A stretch of DNA of 64,000 nucleotides from Roseibacterium beibuensis (lineage in GTDB: Bacteria > Pseudomonadota > Alphaproteobacteria > Rhodobacterales > Rhodobacteraceae). A model generated the notes under the pieces. The model was not told where the DNA came from. It ran no database searches and saw only the letters and a program-made list of their open reading frames with translations. The position numbers and the translations under genes are program-made. This document shows, in pieces, positions 44,106 through 52,651 of this stretch (position 1 is its first letter; every line of letters starts with the position of its first letter). The DNA lies in contig NZ_BAABHW010000004.1 in assembly GCF_039542305.1 (NCBI RefSeq), positions 1-64,000 on the forward strand. The letters run 5' to 3'.

Positions 44106-44360
44106 TCAGAATTGGGCGTTTACAGCATCCGTCGGCTCGTCGGCCTCGTCTTCCGCGTTCGCCTCACCGGCCCCGTCGAAATCGGCGTCGATTTCATAGT
44201 CAGACATCGCGCCGCTGGTGTCCTGGCTGAGATCCTCGACCCCGCCCGAAACCACCGCCATCGTTGCAAGAGCAAGCCCGACCACCGCGGCGGTCACGAC
44301 GACCCATTCGACGGTCACGGCGCCCGTGTCATCGGTGATAAAGGTGTTGAACTGGTTCAA
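44106..44360 (-). CDS. Flp-pilin-like small membrane protein
   Basis: The 84-residue protein starts at TTG 44360, with AAGGA 8 bp upstream. The pilin-like core is DDTGAVTVEWVVVTAAVVGLALATMAVVSGGVEDL (about 10-44). GAVTVEW corresponds to the Flp prepilin site with Glu at position 5 of the hydrophobic stretch. A short acidic tail follows. No tad assembly genes are in the window. It is paired with a longer homologue 230 bp upstream. Confidence 0.7.
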   Translation of the reverse strand: MNQFNTFITDDTGAVTVEWVVVTAAVVGLALATMAVVSGGVEDLSQDTSGAMSDYEIDADFDGAGEANAEDEADEPTDAVNAQF

Positions 44361-44592
44361 TGCGACTATCCTTTCAAAGCAACGTCATGCCCGCGCGACT
44401 CGCAGATGCGGACGCAATCTGATTGACGCCCGAAAATGGCAACTCGGCGTCCGGTTGTGGCTTTGTTTGTGGTAATTGGCAGGCCGCGCGTCGATTTTGT
44501 GCGGGCCTATGCCCTGCGCTACCGGCCTATCGGTACAGACAGCATGATGGCCCCGCCAAGGGGGGCCATCGGGTCCTGTGTCCAGGGTGGGA

Positions 44593-45054
44593 TCAGCTCT
44601 CGGCGTTCATGGCGTAGATTTCTTCGAACGTCATGTCGCCCTCGGTATCGAGGGTCACGCCATCGGCCTCGGCCTGCGCCATGACGGCAGCCAGAACGTC
44701 GGTTTCATATTGCGCGTTGCCGTTCCCTTCGAGTGTCGCGAAATGATACGCTGCCTCGTAATAGTCCTGATGGTTTCCGCCGTAGAGATTGGCAAGGACA
44801 TCCTCGACATGGTCCGCCGCCTCCTGCTCCGTGTCGAAATGCAGAAGGCCGAACACGCCACCGTCCGTCCAGTCATACATCGAGCCGATATCCATACTGA
44901 CCAGTTGGGTGTCGATATCTCCCGAAAGGTCTTCGACGCCGCCCGAGACGACGGCCATGGTGGCCAGTCCGAGGCCAACGATCGCGGCCGTCAGCACGAC
45001 CCAGTCAACGGTGACAGCGCCATTCTCCGACGCCACGAAGGTTTTGAAGTCCAT
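44593..45054 (-). CDS. Flp-pilin-like protein with acidic C-terminal extension
   Basis: The 153-residue protein starts at ATG 45054, behind AGGA with 8-bp spacing. A second ATG 6 bp upstream is too close to the site. The N-terminal segment SENGAVTVDWVVLTAAIVGLGLATMAVVSGGVEDL is nearly identical to the neighbour at 44106-44360, so the pair arose by duplication. The additional 105 residues are acidic and rich in Tyr and Met with no recognised domain (GGNHQDYYEAAYHFATLEG and onward). It may be a minor pilin or pseudopilin. Confidence 0.65.
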   Translation of the reverse strand: MDFKTFVASENGAVTVDWVVLTAAIVGLGLATMAVVSGGVEDLSGDIDTQLVSMDIGSMYDWTDGGVFGLLHFDTEQEAADHVEDVLANLYGGNHQDYYEAAYHFATLEGNGNAQYETDVLAAVMAQAEADGVTLDTEGDMTFEEIYAMNAES

Positions 45055-45160
45055 GTCCATAATCCTGTTCTCGCAGAGAATTCCTGCATCAAGTTGACGC
45101 AACGGAAATGTCCAAAAGAAGGCAGGCGCCGCGCAGCAATCGGGCCAATTATCGTTGAAT

Positions 45161-45619
45161 TCATGCCAAATAGGCGCGCATCGCCTGGTAGGCCACAGCC
45201 GTCGCCGCATTGGCGAGGTTCAGCGACCGGATATGCGGCGAGCGCATCGGCAGGCGAAAGATCCGGTCGGGGTAGGCCCCGACGATCTCGGGTTGCAGGC
45301 CCTTCGTCTCGCGCCCGAAAACGAGGTAGGCATCGGGCGGATAGACCGGGTCATAGACCGTGCCCGCCGCGCCATCATCCTCGAACAGGAAGATCTGGTC
45401 GCGGCGCGGCGCGCGATCCTGCACGAACGCGCCCCAATCGTCGTACTCGGTCAGCCGCACATGTTTCCAGTAGTCGAGCCCGGCGCGGCGCACGGATTTC
45501 TCGGTGAGGTCGAAGCCATAGGGCCGGATCAGGATCAGTTCGAGGTCCAGCGCCACGCAGGTGCGCCCGATCGTGCCGGTATTGCCGGGGATCTCGGGCG
45601 TGACGAGGACGATCTTCAT
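45161..45619 (-). CDS. trmL: tRNA (cytidine(34)-2'-O)-methyltransferase
   Basis: The 152-residue SPOUT methyltransferase starts at ATG 45619 (MKIVLVTPEIPGNTGTIGRTCVAL). Family motifs include the NTGTIGR loop, LVFGRETKGLQPEI (motif 2) and RLPMRSPHIRSLNLANAATAVAYQAMR (motif 3, the knot). The start at 45619 fits the family length. A longer frame overlaps the upstream gene. It methylates the wobble ribose of tRNA-Leu(CAA/UAA), using AdoMet. Confidence 0.93.
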   Translation of the reverse strand: MKIVLVTPEIPGNTGTIGRTCVALDLELILIRPYGFDLTEKSVRRAGLDYWKHVRLTEYDDWGAFVQDRAPRRDQIFLFEDDGAAGTVYDPVYPPDAYLVFGRETKGLQPEIVGAYPDRIFRLPMRSPHIRSLNLANAATAVAYQAMRAYLA

Positions 45620-45647
45620 CTCGGCGCGGGGCGCGCGCGCATCGGGG

Positions 45648-46496
45648 TCAGGCATTGGGGCGCGGGTTCGACCCCAGCTTCAGGCCACGCCGGGACGGGC
45701 GGATCGCGGGCCTTGTCCGCAGCAGGGCCGCGACCAACCGGTCGCGCTCGGCGTCGGGCAGGCGGGCGGCTGCAACCGCGGCGCCCCACTCCCGCAGGCC
45801 TTGCGCCTCTTCGGCGGGGCGGAGGCGGATCGCCCCCTCGATCAGGGTCTGCAGGCTGCCCGAGGGCGTATACCACGCATCCTGGATCTCGCGCACGCGG
45901 CCCGGCAGGATCGCCCCGATCCCCCGGATCAGGCCCGATTCCGAAAAGCGCAACAGCAAGCGCCCCATATCCTCGCGGCTGTAGCTGATGAGCGGCGGAA
46001 AAGTACCGAGAAACAGCGGCCCGTCATCGTCCAGCGCGAAATCCCGCACCGGGGCATGCAGCCCGATCCGCTCGGGGCGCTGCGCGACCTTGCGCCAGAA
46101 GCCCGCCACCATCGCGCTCACCTCGTCCAAGGCCATCCGCGCGGTCGCCGCATCGACGCGGGGCAGAACGTCACTCAGCAGCGCGCCCCCCGAGGCGGTG
46201 TCCACCGCGTCCTGCACGATGACCGGACGCAGGAACCCATGTTCGTCAAGCAACAGGAACCGCGTCTCGGGGACACGGACCCCGGCAAGGGTCAGGCAGT
46301 CGAGATAGGCCTCGTGCCGCCGCGCCAGCAGTTCCAGCAGTTCCGGGTCACGCCCGCCGCGATAGGCCTTGATGACCTTGTCCGTCAGCGGCCCCTCGGC
46401 CGGTCGGAACGGCGCGCAGAAATAGCCCAGCCGGCTGGCCGGTTCCGCCTTTCGCGCCGCCAGCGCGGCGCGCACCTGTCCCACAAGTTCTGTCAT
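45648..46496 (-). CDS. Conserved hypothetical protein
   Basis: The 282-residue soluble protein has no signal peptide. Charged helical segments alternate with short strands (GGRDPELLELLARRHEAYLDCLTLAG, PETRFLLLDEHGFLRPVIVQDAV, DFALDDDGPLFLGTFPPLISYSREDMGRLLLRFSESGLIRG). Parts resemble kinase-like phosphotransferase folds (LLLDEHGFLRPVIVQ), but no catalytic loop can be assigned. It precedes trmL and may be in the same transcript. Confidence 0.55.
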   Translation of the reverse strand: MTELVGQVRAALAARKAEPASRLGYFCAPFRPAEGPLTDKVIKAYRGGRDPELLELLARRHEAYLDCLTLAGVRVPETRFLLLDEHGFLRPVIVQDAVDTASGGALLSDVLPRVDAATARMALDEVSAMVAGFWRKVAQRPERIGLHAPVRDFALDDDGPLFLGTFPPLISYSREDMGRLLLRFSESGLIRGIGAILPGRVREIQDAWYTPSGSLQTLIEGAIRLRPAEEAQGLREWGAAVAAARLPDAERDRLVAALLRTRPAIRPSRRGLKLGSNPRPNA

Positions 46497-46657
46497 CGAC
46501 TGTTCACTCGGCCCGCGTAACGGTCACTAATGTCGCGTTCAGCGGGCGCGCGCATTTCCCCCATGCCGGACTAGGCACCGCAACACCGTGCCGCCAGGAG
46601 AACAGAAGCGCAACGCCGTTAGGGCTTTGTTAACGTTGAGCGCGCCATTCTATCCCC

Positions 46658-47386
46658 ATGCGTTGCCGCGCCGCCACGATTGCCGGGGCCACATGCCTCG
46701 CCCTGGCCAGCCCCCTGCCCCTCGCGGCGGGGCCCTGGTCGCGCGAAGACGGCACGGTCTTCCTGTCCTTCTCGCTTTCGGGCGAAGAGACGCAGACGAA
46801 CCTCATGCTGGGGCAGGTCGAGCCGGATCGCTTCGCCTCGCTCTACGCCGAATACGGGTTGGGGCATGGCCTGACCGCGGGGCTCGACATCGGCTATGGC
46901 GAGGTCAGCCAGATGGCCGTGGGCTACCTGCGCTACACCTTCACCGCGCCCGACGCCCGCCTGCAACTCGCCGTGGATGCGGGGCTTGGCGGGCGCTGGC
47001 AGGACGGGGCCGACACGATCGGGCTGGCGCGGCTGGGGGCTTCGGTCGGCTATGGCTTCGGGGAATGGTCGGCGGGGGTCGACTGGTTGCCGCTCGGCCA
47101 TGACGGCGGCTGGATGACGCTTGAGGCGGTAACGCTGACCGATCCCGAAACAGGCGATGTCATCTGGCAGACCGAGGGCACGCTCGGCCTGCACATGGGC
47201 GCGCGGGTCCGCGTCGCCTTCGCCCTGAAGGCCGAGGAGTGGCCGGATGCCGAGTTGACCGTCACCGCGCGCCCTTCAGTGATCTATTCCTTCTCGGACC
47301 GGACGGCGGTGCAACTGGGCGCGGTCGCGGGGCTGGAAGGGTCCGAGGCCGTCGGCCTGTCGCTGTCGCTCTGGCAGCAATTCTGA
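46658..47386 (+). CDS. Outer-membrane beta-barrel-like protein
   Basis: The 242-residue protein has a signal peptide (MRCRAATIAGATCLALASPLPLAAG). The mature part is a series of amphipathic strands typical of a barrel (TVFLSFSLSGEE, FASLYAEYGLGHGLTAGLDIGYGEV, MAVGYLRYTFTAPDARLQLAVDAGLG) and ends in LWQQF, with the terminal Phe used for outer-membrane insertion. About eight to ten strands are predicted by eye. It has no recognised family. Confidence 0.65.
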   Translation: MRCRAATIAGATCLALASPLPLAAGPWSREDGTVFLSFSLSGEETQTNLMLGQVEPDRFASLYAEYGLGHGLTAGLDIGYGEVSQMAVGYLRYTFTAPDARLQLAVDAGLGGRWQDGADTIGLARLGASVGYGFGEWSAGVDWLPLGHDGGWMTLEAVTLTDPETGDVIWQTEGTLGLHMGARVRVAFALKAEEWPDAELTVTARPSVIYSFSDRTAVQLGAVAGLEGSEAVGLSLSLWQQF

Positions 47387-47439
47387 CGCTTGGGCGGTTT
47401 CGCCTTTCGGCCGCCGCACCCCGTTGCTAGCCTCTCGCC

Positions 47440-47919
47440 ATGCCGGAGAAAAAGATCGACCCCGTCCGCCCCACCGATGACGAGGCCCGCGGCATCGCCC
47501 GCACCCTGATCGCGCAGGTCCGCTTTGCCGCGCTTGGCGTGATCGACCCCGAGACGGGCGCCCCGTCGGTCACGCGCGTGGCGCTGGTGCCCGGACCGGA
47601 CGGCGTGCCGATGACGCTGATCTCGACGCTGTCCAGCCATTCCGGCGCGCTGAAGGCCAACCCGGCCTGCTCGCTTCTGATCGGGGAACCGGGCGCAAAG
47701 GGCGATCCGCTCACCCACCCGCGCCTGACCCTTCAGGCCAGGGCCGAGGATGCCGACAAAACCGCCCATCGCGACCACTACCTGTCGCTCTACCCCAAGG
47801 CGACGCTCTACTACGATTTCGGGGATTTCCACCTCGTGCGCTTCGCGCCGCGCAAGGCGCTGCTGAACGGCGGGTTCGGCAAGGCCTACGTCCTGACGCC
47901 GACAGACATTGTGCCGTAG
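47440..47919 (+). CDS. Pyridoxamine 5'-phosphate oxidase-like FMN-binding protein
   Basis: The 159-residue split-barrel protein contains ARTLIAQVRFAALGVIDPETGAPSVTRVALVPGPDGVPMTLISTLSSHSGALKANPACSLLIGEPG, the HugZ/PNPOx-like core with the S.H..AL..NP..SLL motif of the heme-utilisation group. It then shows RDHYLSLYPKATLYYDFGDFHLVRFAPRKALLNGGFGKAY, which is common in HugZ-type members. It may degrade or bind heme or reduce flavin substrates. The exact role is unknown. Confidence 0.85.
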   Translation: MPEKKIDPVRPTDDEARGIARTLIAQVRFAALGVIDPETGAPSVTRVALVPGPDGVPMTLISTLSSHSGALKANPACSLLIGEPGAKGDPLTHPRLTLQARAEDADKTAHRDHYLSLYPKATLYYDFGDFHLVRFAPRKALLNGGFGKAYVLTPTDIVP

Positions 47920-47968
47920 AGGATAAAGGATCGTGGGCAAACGGGCGCACCCGTGCCATGATCACTGC

Positions 47969-48487
47969 ATGACGCAGGCCATCGACCCCGATCTGATCGG
48001 CATCTGGATTGTCCAAGGGCAACCCCAGACCTACGAGGTCACGCCGGATGGCGGCTATCACGTGGCCGACCCCGAAGAACCGCTTTCCTTTTCCAATGGC
48101 GGTGCCGTGATGACATGGGGCAGCCTGACCTTCACGCGCACGGCGGGCACGGGCGAAACCCCGGTCGGCGGCTGGACCGAGGACGCCTCGGGCGATCAGT
48201 GGGCCTTCGCCCAAGACGGCACCTATACCGTCAGCGCCGGCGGCCTTAGCGACACCGGCATCTGGGACCTGCGCGACAATGGCGCGAGCCTCTGGACCCG
48301 CGAGAAACGCGCTAAGATCACCAGCGATGGTGCCCATCTGGAATTCCTGACCGTCTACGGCACGACCTCGCGCTACGGCTACACCGTGTCGAACGGGGTG
48401 TGGCGGCTGCTCGACCCGGCCAATTGGGACGAACTGGCCCGCTATGTCAGCGCGGCGAAACTGATGGAACTGGCCGGCCAGGCCTGA
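47969..48487 (+). CDS. Hypothetical beta-rich protein
   Basis: The 172-residue protein starts at ATG 47969. A GTG at 47933 gives 12 further, less likely residues. The sequence is beta-rich with repeated Trp-Gly turns (LIGIWIVQGQPQTYEVTPDGGYHV, GDQWAFAQDGTYTVSAGG, GVWRLLDPANWDEL). This resembles lipocalin-like or DUF-type barrels. No cysteines and no signal peptide. Unknown function. Confidence 0.55.
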   Translation: MTQAIDPDLIGIWIVQGQPQTYEVTPDGGYHVADPEEPLSFSNGGAVMTWGSLTFTRTAGTGETPVGGWTEDASGDQWAFAQDGTYTVSAGGLSDTGIWDLRDNGASLWTREKRAKITSDGAHLEFLTVYGTTSRYGYTVSNGVWRLLDPANWDELARYVSAAKLMELAGQA

Positions 48488-48491
48488 AGCC

Positions 48492-48968
48492 TTACCAATG
48501 CCGCGTGCCCGGCGCGCCCTTGATCTGCCCCGTCAGGTTGGGCGTGACCCATCCGCCGTAGAAATCGCCCGGCTGCGGGCGGACGCGCATCGCACCGACC
48601 CAGGCCTCGTCCACCGACCCGGCGTAGAAACTCAGGTAATCGCGGATCGCCGCGAACCGCGCCGTGGGCGCGGGATAACACCACGCGGCATTGCGCAACC
48701 GGCGGCCGTTCACGACGATGTCGAAATAGGCCGCCCGGCCCTTCCACTCGCAACAGGTCTCGCGCGAGGTCGGAACCAGCGCGGACATCAGACAATCGGA
48801 GGGCGGAATGTAGTAGGTCGGCGCGTGATGCGTTTCCAGGACGCGGAACCCGGCCTCGGTATCTGCAATGGGAATGCCACCCACGATCACGCGCAAGCGT
48901 TCGGCCACCGACTCCAGCGCCGGGGGGCGGGGGTAATCCTGCACGCATTCGACGGGCAAGGCGGTCAT
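48492..48968 (-). CDS. DUF427 domain-containing protein
   Basis: The 158-residue protein matches the DUF427 pattern: VIVGGIPIADTEAGFRVLETHHAPTYYIPPSDC, then SRETCCEWKGRAAYFDI and the closing WCYPAPTARFAAIRDYLSFYAG. The fold is a small beta-tent. The first 20 residues carry the conserved P..ALE. The function of DUF427 is unknown. It converges with the previous gene, stops 2 bp apart. Confidence 0.9.
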   Translation of the reverse strand: MTALPVECVQDYPRPPALESVAERLRVIVGGIPIADTEAGFRVLETHHAPTYYIPPSDCLMSALVPTSRETCCEWKGRAAYFDIVVNGRRLRNAAWCYPAPTARFAAIRDYLSFYAGSVDEAWVGAMRVRPQPGDFYGGWVTPNLTGQIKGAPGTRHW

Positions 48969-49022
48969 GGGGCGGGCTCCGACATTTGGCGACGCGCCTC
49001 AGCTAGCCCGCGGGCGGGCAAA

Positions 49023-49057
49023 GGAAAACCCCCATGCGCGGGCTTGGCGCATGGGGG
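49023..49057 (-). terminator. Intrinsic terminator of the beta-helix gene
   Basis: An 11-bp perfect stem CCCCCATGCGC / GCGCATGGGGG with 7-nt loop is followed on the minus strand by TTTTCCTTT. It is 90 bp after the stop at 49,146. Confidence 0.85.
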
Positions 49058-49145
49058 TGGCACGAGGGGGATCGGCAGGCCTTGGCACGGGCCGCGATCA
49101 CCCCTCGCGCGCGCCCGGTCCCCCGCCGGAGCGGGGCGGGCGACC

Positions 49146-51437
49146 TCAGCTGTCGCAGCGGGCGGTCAGGTTGACGGTGCCTTTCAGATCCTGCGACCAG
49201 TTCAGGCGGATCGTCTGCCGCCCGACCCCGTGGCGCGTGGTGGCGTAGGGCATCGTGTAGATCGCCACGTTCGCGACCGAGCGCACCGCGCCCTCGGGCA
49301 GCACCGACAGCGCCGACATGGCCTGCATCCCGAAGGGCAGCACGTCGGACAGGTCGATCTCCCAGACAGAGGCCGGCGCGGCCTCGGTATGGCGGCGGAT
49401 CACCGGGTTTTCCGTGCGCTTGACGATGCCGTGGAACGTGTTGCCGGTGAACAGCAGGTCCGTGGCCCGGCCGGTATCGAGCGGCGCGATGCTGTCATCC
49501 ACCCCCTCGACCGCCTCCAGCGCCGCGCCGCCGGTCTTCTTGAAGAGGTTGTCGCAGACCGACAGCCCGTTGATGTAATGGTCCGCGCCATAGGGCTTGA
49601 TCACGATGAATTTCATCCAGGGCGCAGCCCCGGTGGCGAAGAAGATGTTCGAGTTCACCGTCAGCCCGTGGAAGGAATACTCGCCCACCATGTCGGGGTT
49701 CGGGTCATGCTCGTTGCCCCACTCGATATAGCAATTGTCCACGTAATTGCCGGTGAACGTCATCTTGCTGTTCGTGCCCGTGATCACGATGCCCGGAGAG
49801 CGCACGCCATCCGTCTCGTTGTCGCCCTGGAAGAAGTGGTTGCCGGTGACGATGTTGCCCGTCCCGCCCATCACGGCGAAATGCAGGAACTTGACCGCGC
49901 GGTTGTCGCGGATCTTCACGTCCGAGGAGTTGGTGTTGAACGCGATCGAGACGCGATCCTGCACGCGGGCGGTCTGCTCGTTCGACAGGAACTGGCAGCG
50001 GTCGATCTGCATGCCCTGGCAGCCCTCGTCGCAGGAGGTGATGCCGCGATCCTTGGGACCGGTGAAGAAGCAATCCTGCACCTGGAACACAAGCCCATCA
50101 CGCGGCAGCATCAGGGCCGAACAGCGCCCGGCGCAGAGGAACTCGATATCCGACACGACGAAGCGTTGCAGGTTCAGGAACCCCGAGAAATCGAGCAGGT
50201 ACTTGAAGCGGGTGAAGGTGTAGCTCTGCTGCGCCGGCGCGCCCCAGAGCGGGCTGGAGAGATAGACCTTTTCCTGCGCCGCGTTCACGCCCGTCACGTA
50301 GACTTCGCGGCCCACGCCCTGCGGGCCCTGCACCAGCGCGCCCACCGGGATGTCGCCGGCATTCGCCACGCCCGTCAGGGTGGTGGCGTCGGTATTCACC
50401 CAGTTGGCGCTGCGGCTATGCACCTCGTCATTCCACGCGCTGGAATCCTCGGCCGAAAGCTGCCCGTTCCGGATCACGCGGCGGTTGGCATAGGTGTTCT
50501 TGTTGCCCACCACGCCCTGCACGTCGATCGGCGCGTCGAGCAGAACCCTGCGGCCGCACAGGTCGAACGCTTCGAAATCGGACTGGTTGAAGAGTTGTTG
50601 CAAGCCTTTCTTCAGGCCCAGAACGTCGTCGCCGAAAGCTTCGGCATAGCCGTTGAGGTCGAAATTCTGGTTCAGCGCCAGCCGTGCGCCATCGGGCATG
50701 ACCAGCTTGCCTTCGAACCGCACGGGGTTGCGCATGGTCAGGTTGCCGGAGATCAGGAACGCGCCCGCGGGCACCAGGACCTCGCGCCCGGCGGCGGCGG
50801 CATCGGCGGCGAAGAACGCGGCGCGGTCATCGGTGACGCCATCGCCCAGCGCGCCGAAATCGCGCACATCGACCCAGTCCATCATCTTGCGATGGAAGAC
50901 CGAGGTCACGTCCTCGACCTTGAGGCTTTCGATACGGATCTGGCCCGAGTTCGGCCCGGTGAAATCGAGGCCGAAATGCCCGTAATCGGGCGCGTCGCCC
51001 CAGGGCATGTCCACCCCGCCCCGCGTGCCCGAGCCGACGATGGCCGAGGCGGTCAGGATCTCGCCATAGGCGGTGAAGGTCTGCTCGGACCCGGTCAGCG
51101 GGATACCCGTGACGGCAGCCTCGGCGGCATCTCCGGCCCAGGCGGCCACGCGCATCGTGGGCAGGTTGCCCGACAGCACCTTCACCCGCGCGGTGATGCG
51201 CAGGTAGGTGCCGGGCAGGATCGGCGTCTGGCCCATGTAGCGCAGCTGCGTGACGCTGTCGGTTTTCAGGATTTCGAGGCAATCGCCGAAATCGGGATCG
51301 GCGGGCACCAGCGCCGCGTTGGGCGCGGTGGCCCATGTGTCGGAGCCGGGCGTGCCGTCGCCCCGCGACCAGACCCCCAGCCCCTCCGAGAAGGCGGGCG
51401 GCATCAGCACCAGACCGTCGGTGATTACCTGATTCAT
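49146..51437 (-). CDS. Right-handed parallel beta-helix protein (pectate-lyase-3 / tailspike-like)
   Basis: The 763-residue protein starts at ATG 51437. An N-terminal beta-sandwich of about 195 residues (carbohydrate-binding-like) precedes the entry motif WVDVRDFGALGDGVTDDRAAFFAADAAA (about 200-227) of the pectate-lyase-3/GH55-like superfamily. It continues with many coils of the helix, such as NLQRFVVSDIEFLCAG, MQIDRCQFLS, VKIRDNRAVKFLHFAVMGGTGNIVTGNHFF and MTFTGNYVDNCYIEWGNE. There is no signal peptide. It could be a polysaccharide lyase, a tailspike-like protein or a surface protein exported by another route. No phage genes are adjacent. Confidence 0.8.
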   Translation of the reverse strand: MNQVITDGLVLMPPAFSEGLGVWSRGDGTPGSDTWATAPNAALVPADPDFGDCLEILKTDSVTQLRYMGQTPILPGTYLRITARVKVLSGNLPTMRVAAWAGDAAEAAVTGIPLTGSEQTFTAYGEILTASAIVGSGTRGGVDMPWGDAPDYGHFGLDFTGPNSGQIRIESLKVEDVTSVFHRKMMDWVDVRDFGALGDGVTDDRAAFFAADAAAAGREVLVPAGAFLISGNLTMRNPVRFEGKLVMPDGARLALNQNFDLNGYAEAFGDDVLGLKKGLQQLFNQSDFEAFDLCGRRVLLDAPIDVQGVVGNKNTYANRRVIRNGQLSAEDSSAWNDEVHSRSANWVNTDATTLTGVANAGDIPVGALVQGPQGVGREVYVTGVNAAQEKVYLSSPLWGAPAQQSYTFTRFKYLLDFSGFLNLQRFVVSDIEFLCAGRCSALMLPRDGLVFQVQDCFFTGPKDRGITSCDEGCQGMQIDRCQFLSNEQTARVQDRVSIAFNTNSSDVKIRDNRAVKFLHFAVMGGTGNIVTGNHFFQGDNETDGVRSPGIVITGTNSKMTFTGNYVDNCYIEWGNEHDPNPDMVGEYSFHGLTVNSNIFFATGAAPWMKFIVIKPYGADHYINGLSVCDNLFKKTGGAALEAVEGVDDSIAPLDTGRATDLLFTGNTFHGIVKRTENPVIRRHTEAAPASVWEIDLSDVLPFGMQAMSALSVLPEGAVRSVANVAIYTMPYATTRHGVGRQTIRLNWSQDLKGTVNLTARCDS

Positions 51438-51824
51438 GTCAGTCCCCTTTTCCCGCGCGAGGGCCGGACAGGACCACAAGCGCGCCGTTTGGATCGGGCC
51501 AAAAGGGGAACCGAGGCGCCCCGAAACTGGCCACCTCGATTGTTGAGCGATGTCTGAAGAAACGCCGGTTTTCGCCGGGCTGGAAACGGTTCTAAGGCGA
51601 AGAGGTTAAGATTGGGTTAAGGGCGGGAAGATTTTTTCGGCGCAGTGCAAGCGGAGGACGCGGAGCGACGCAGTGGGTCGGCCAAGACCTGCATCGGCAA
51701 GGCGCATCATGCTGATCCGGGACGAAAACGCCCGCTGTCGTCGATTTGCACGGAAACTCACATGGCCCGGGCAATCGCAGGGACACATCCCACCGCATTC
51801 CCTGCGCGCAACACGGGCGTGCTC
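51438..51824. other. Non-coding stretch upstream of the beta-helix gene
   Basis: It should contain the beta-helix promoter. Short overlapping frames on both strands have poor coding character. No repeat other than the palindromes at its right edge is seen. Confidence 0.4.
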
Positions 51825-51868
51825 CGTTTTCCTGCAGGAAAACGGCCCGGAAAACTCGAGTTTTCCGG
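51825..51868. repeat. Double-palindrome repeat, copy 1
   Basis: Two perfect palindromes stand side by side: CGTTTTCCTGCAGGAAAACG (51825-51844) and a 22-bp palindrome centred on CTCGAG (51847-51868, core AAAACTCGAGTTTT). Both recur at 52603-52645. Arms of 10-11 bp ending in T-runs could act as bidirectional terminators. Confidence 0.85.
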
Positions 51869-51871
51869 TGG

Positions 51872-51942
51872 CGTGAGGTGGCGATGCTATGGGCGTCGCG
51901 GATCTCGACGCCAGTGAGGCGCAAGTCCCCTGCGATGTGAGT
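51872..51942 (-). pseudogene. Fragment resembling the end of the DUF4864 gene
   Basis: The minus strand reads DLRLTGVEIRDAHSIATS, which parallels WRINGVQILEAPSVAA at the C-terminus of the gene at 52652-53068. In both places the fragment is followed directly by the double palindrome. It looks like a decayed duplicate of gene end plus terminator. Confidence 0.45.
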
Positions 51943-51981
51943 CAAATCGTGCCCGGGGCGACCCCGCTCACCGGTCACCGG

Positions 51982-52467
51982 TCACAGGGTCATCGACATT
52001 TCATGCCAAGCCATGCCGCCGTGTTCGGAGGCTGACGGTCTGTCGTAGCGGTAGCCGAACCTCTCGTAGAGCGGAACGTGATGGTCTCGGCATATGAGGT
52101 GAATGGTGGCCTTGCCCCTCTGCCGCATCCGGGCGACGAACTCTGCCATCAAGGCGCGCGACAGGCCCTTGCCCTGTTCGGCGGGATCAAGGACGACGGA
52201 CATGATGACGACATTCGGGGCGTCGGAGTCGTGGCCCACAAGCTCCTTGAAGGCGTCGTCGGCCATCTCGACCCGATGCGCGCATCCGCTGTTGATGAAC
52301 CCGGCGATCTGCCCGTCGATCTCGAGGATCAGGAAGCCCTCGGGGTAGTCCCGGATGCGTTTGGAAATCCTCTCATGGCTGGCCGCCGCGTCGCCGTCAT
52401 AGGCGGTCGATTCGATCTCGAAGCACCGATCGGCGTCGGCGGGGCGGGCATGTCGGAACCTTCGCAT
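51982..52467 (-). CDS. GNAT family N-acetyltransferase
   Basis: The 161-residue enzyme has GNAT order: FRHARPADADRCFEIESTAYDGDAAASHERISKRI, GFLILEIDGQIAGFINSG, NVVIMSVVLDPAEQGKGLSRALMAEFVARMRQRG with the acetyl-CoA loop EQGKGLSRAL, and HVPLYERFGYRYDRPS. The pattern is close to the RimI/serotonin N-acetyltransferase-like group, which also contains hot-dog-like E(S/T)..Y motifs. The substrate is not known. Confidence 0.88.
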   Translation of the reverse strand: MRRFRHARPADADRCFEIESTAYDGDAAASHERISKRIRDYPEGFLILEIDGQIAGFINSGCAHRVEMADDAFKELVGHDSDAPNVVIMSVVLDPAEQGKGLSRALMAEFVARMRQRGKATIHLICRDHHVPLYERFGYRYDRPSASEHGGMAWHEMSMTL

Positions 52468-52582
52468 GGCCGGATGCTACCGCGATGGATGCCGGATCGC
52501 CAGCGGCGGGGCGTGGACGGGTGCTTGGGCCTGTTTGACCGGTGCGGGGCAATTGGCCGGCCGCGCGGCGACCGGGGGACAG

Positions 52583-52645
52583 AAAAACCCGGGTTTTTTT
52601 GACGTTTTCCTGCAGGAAAACGGGTCGGAAAACTCGAGTTTTCCG
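52583..52645. repeat. Triple-palindrome repeat, copy 2 (probable terminator)
   Basis: Three perfect palindromes occur in a row: AAAAACCCGGGTTTTT (52583-52598), CGTTTTCCTGCAGGAAAACG (52603-52622) and CGGAAAACTCGAGTTTTCCG (52626-52645). They begin 7 bp after the stop of the DUF4864 gene on the minus strand, and each arm pair ends in a T-run. They therefore probably terminate that transcript. Confidence 0.85.
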
Positions 52646-52651
52646 GCCCGC

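Noticed and set aside
48498..51557. A 1019-codon plus-strand frame
   Set aside because: Shadow of the beta-helix gene on the opposite strand, which has clear domain motifs and a terminator.
51592..51978. A 128-codon minus-strand gene
   Set aside because: The frame crosses the double palindrome and only a short part resembles a known protein end. It is better explained as a gene remnant plus non-coding DNA.
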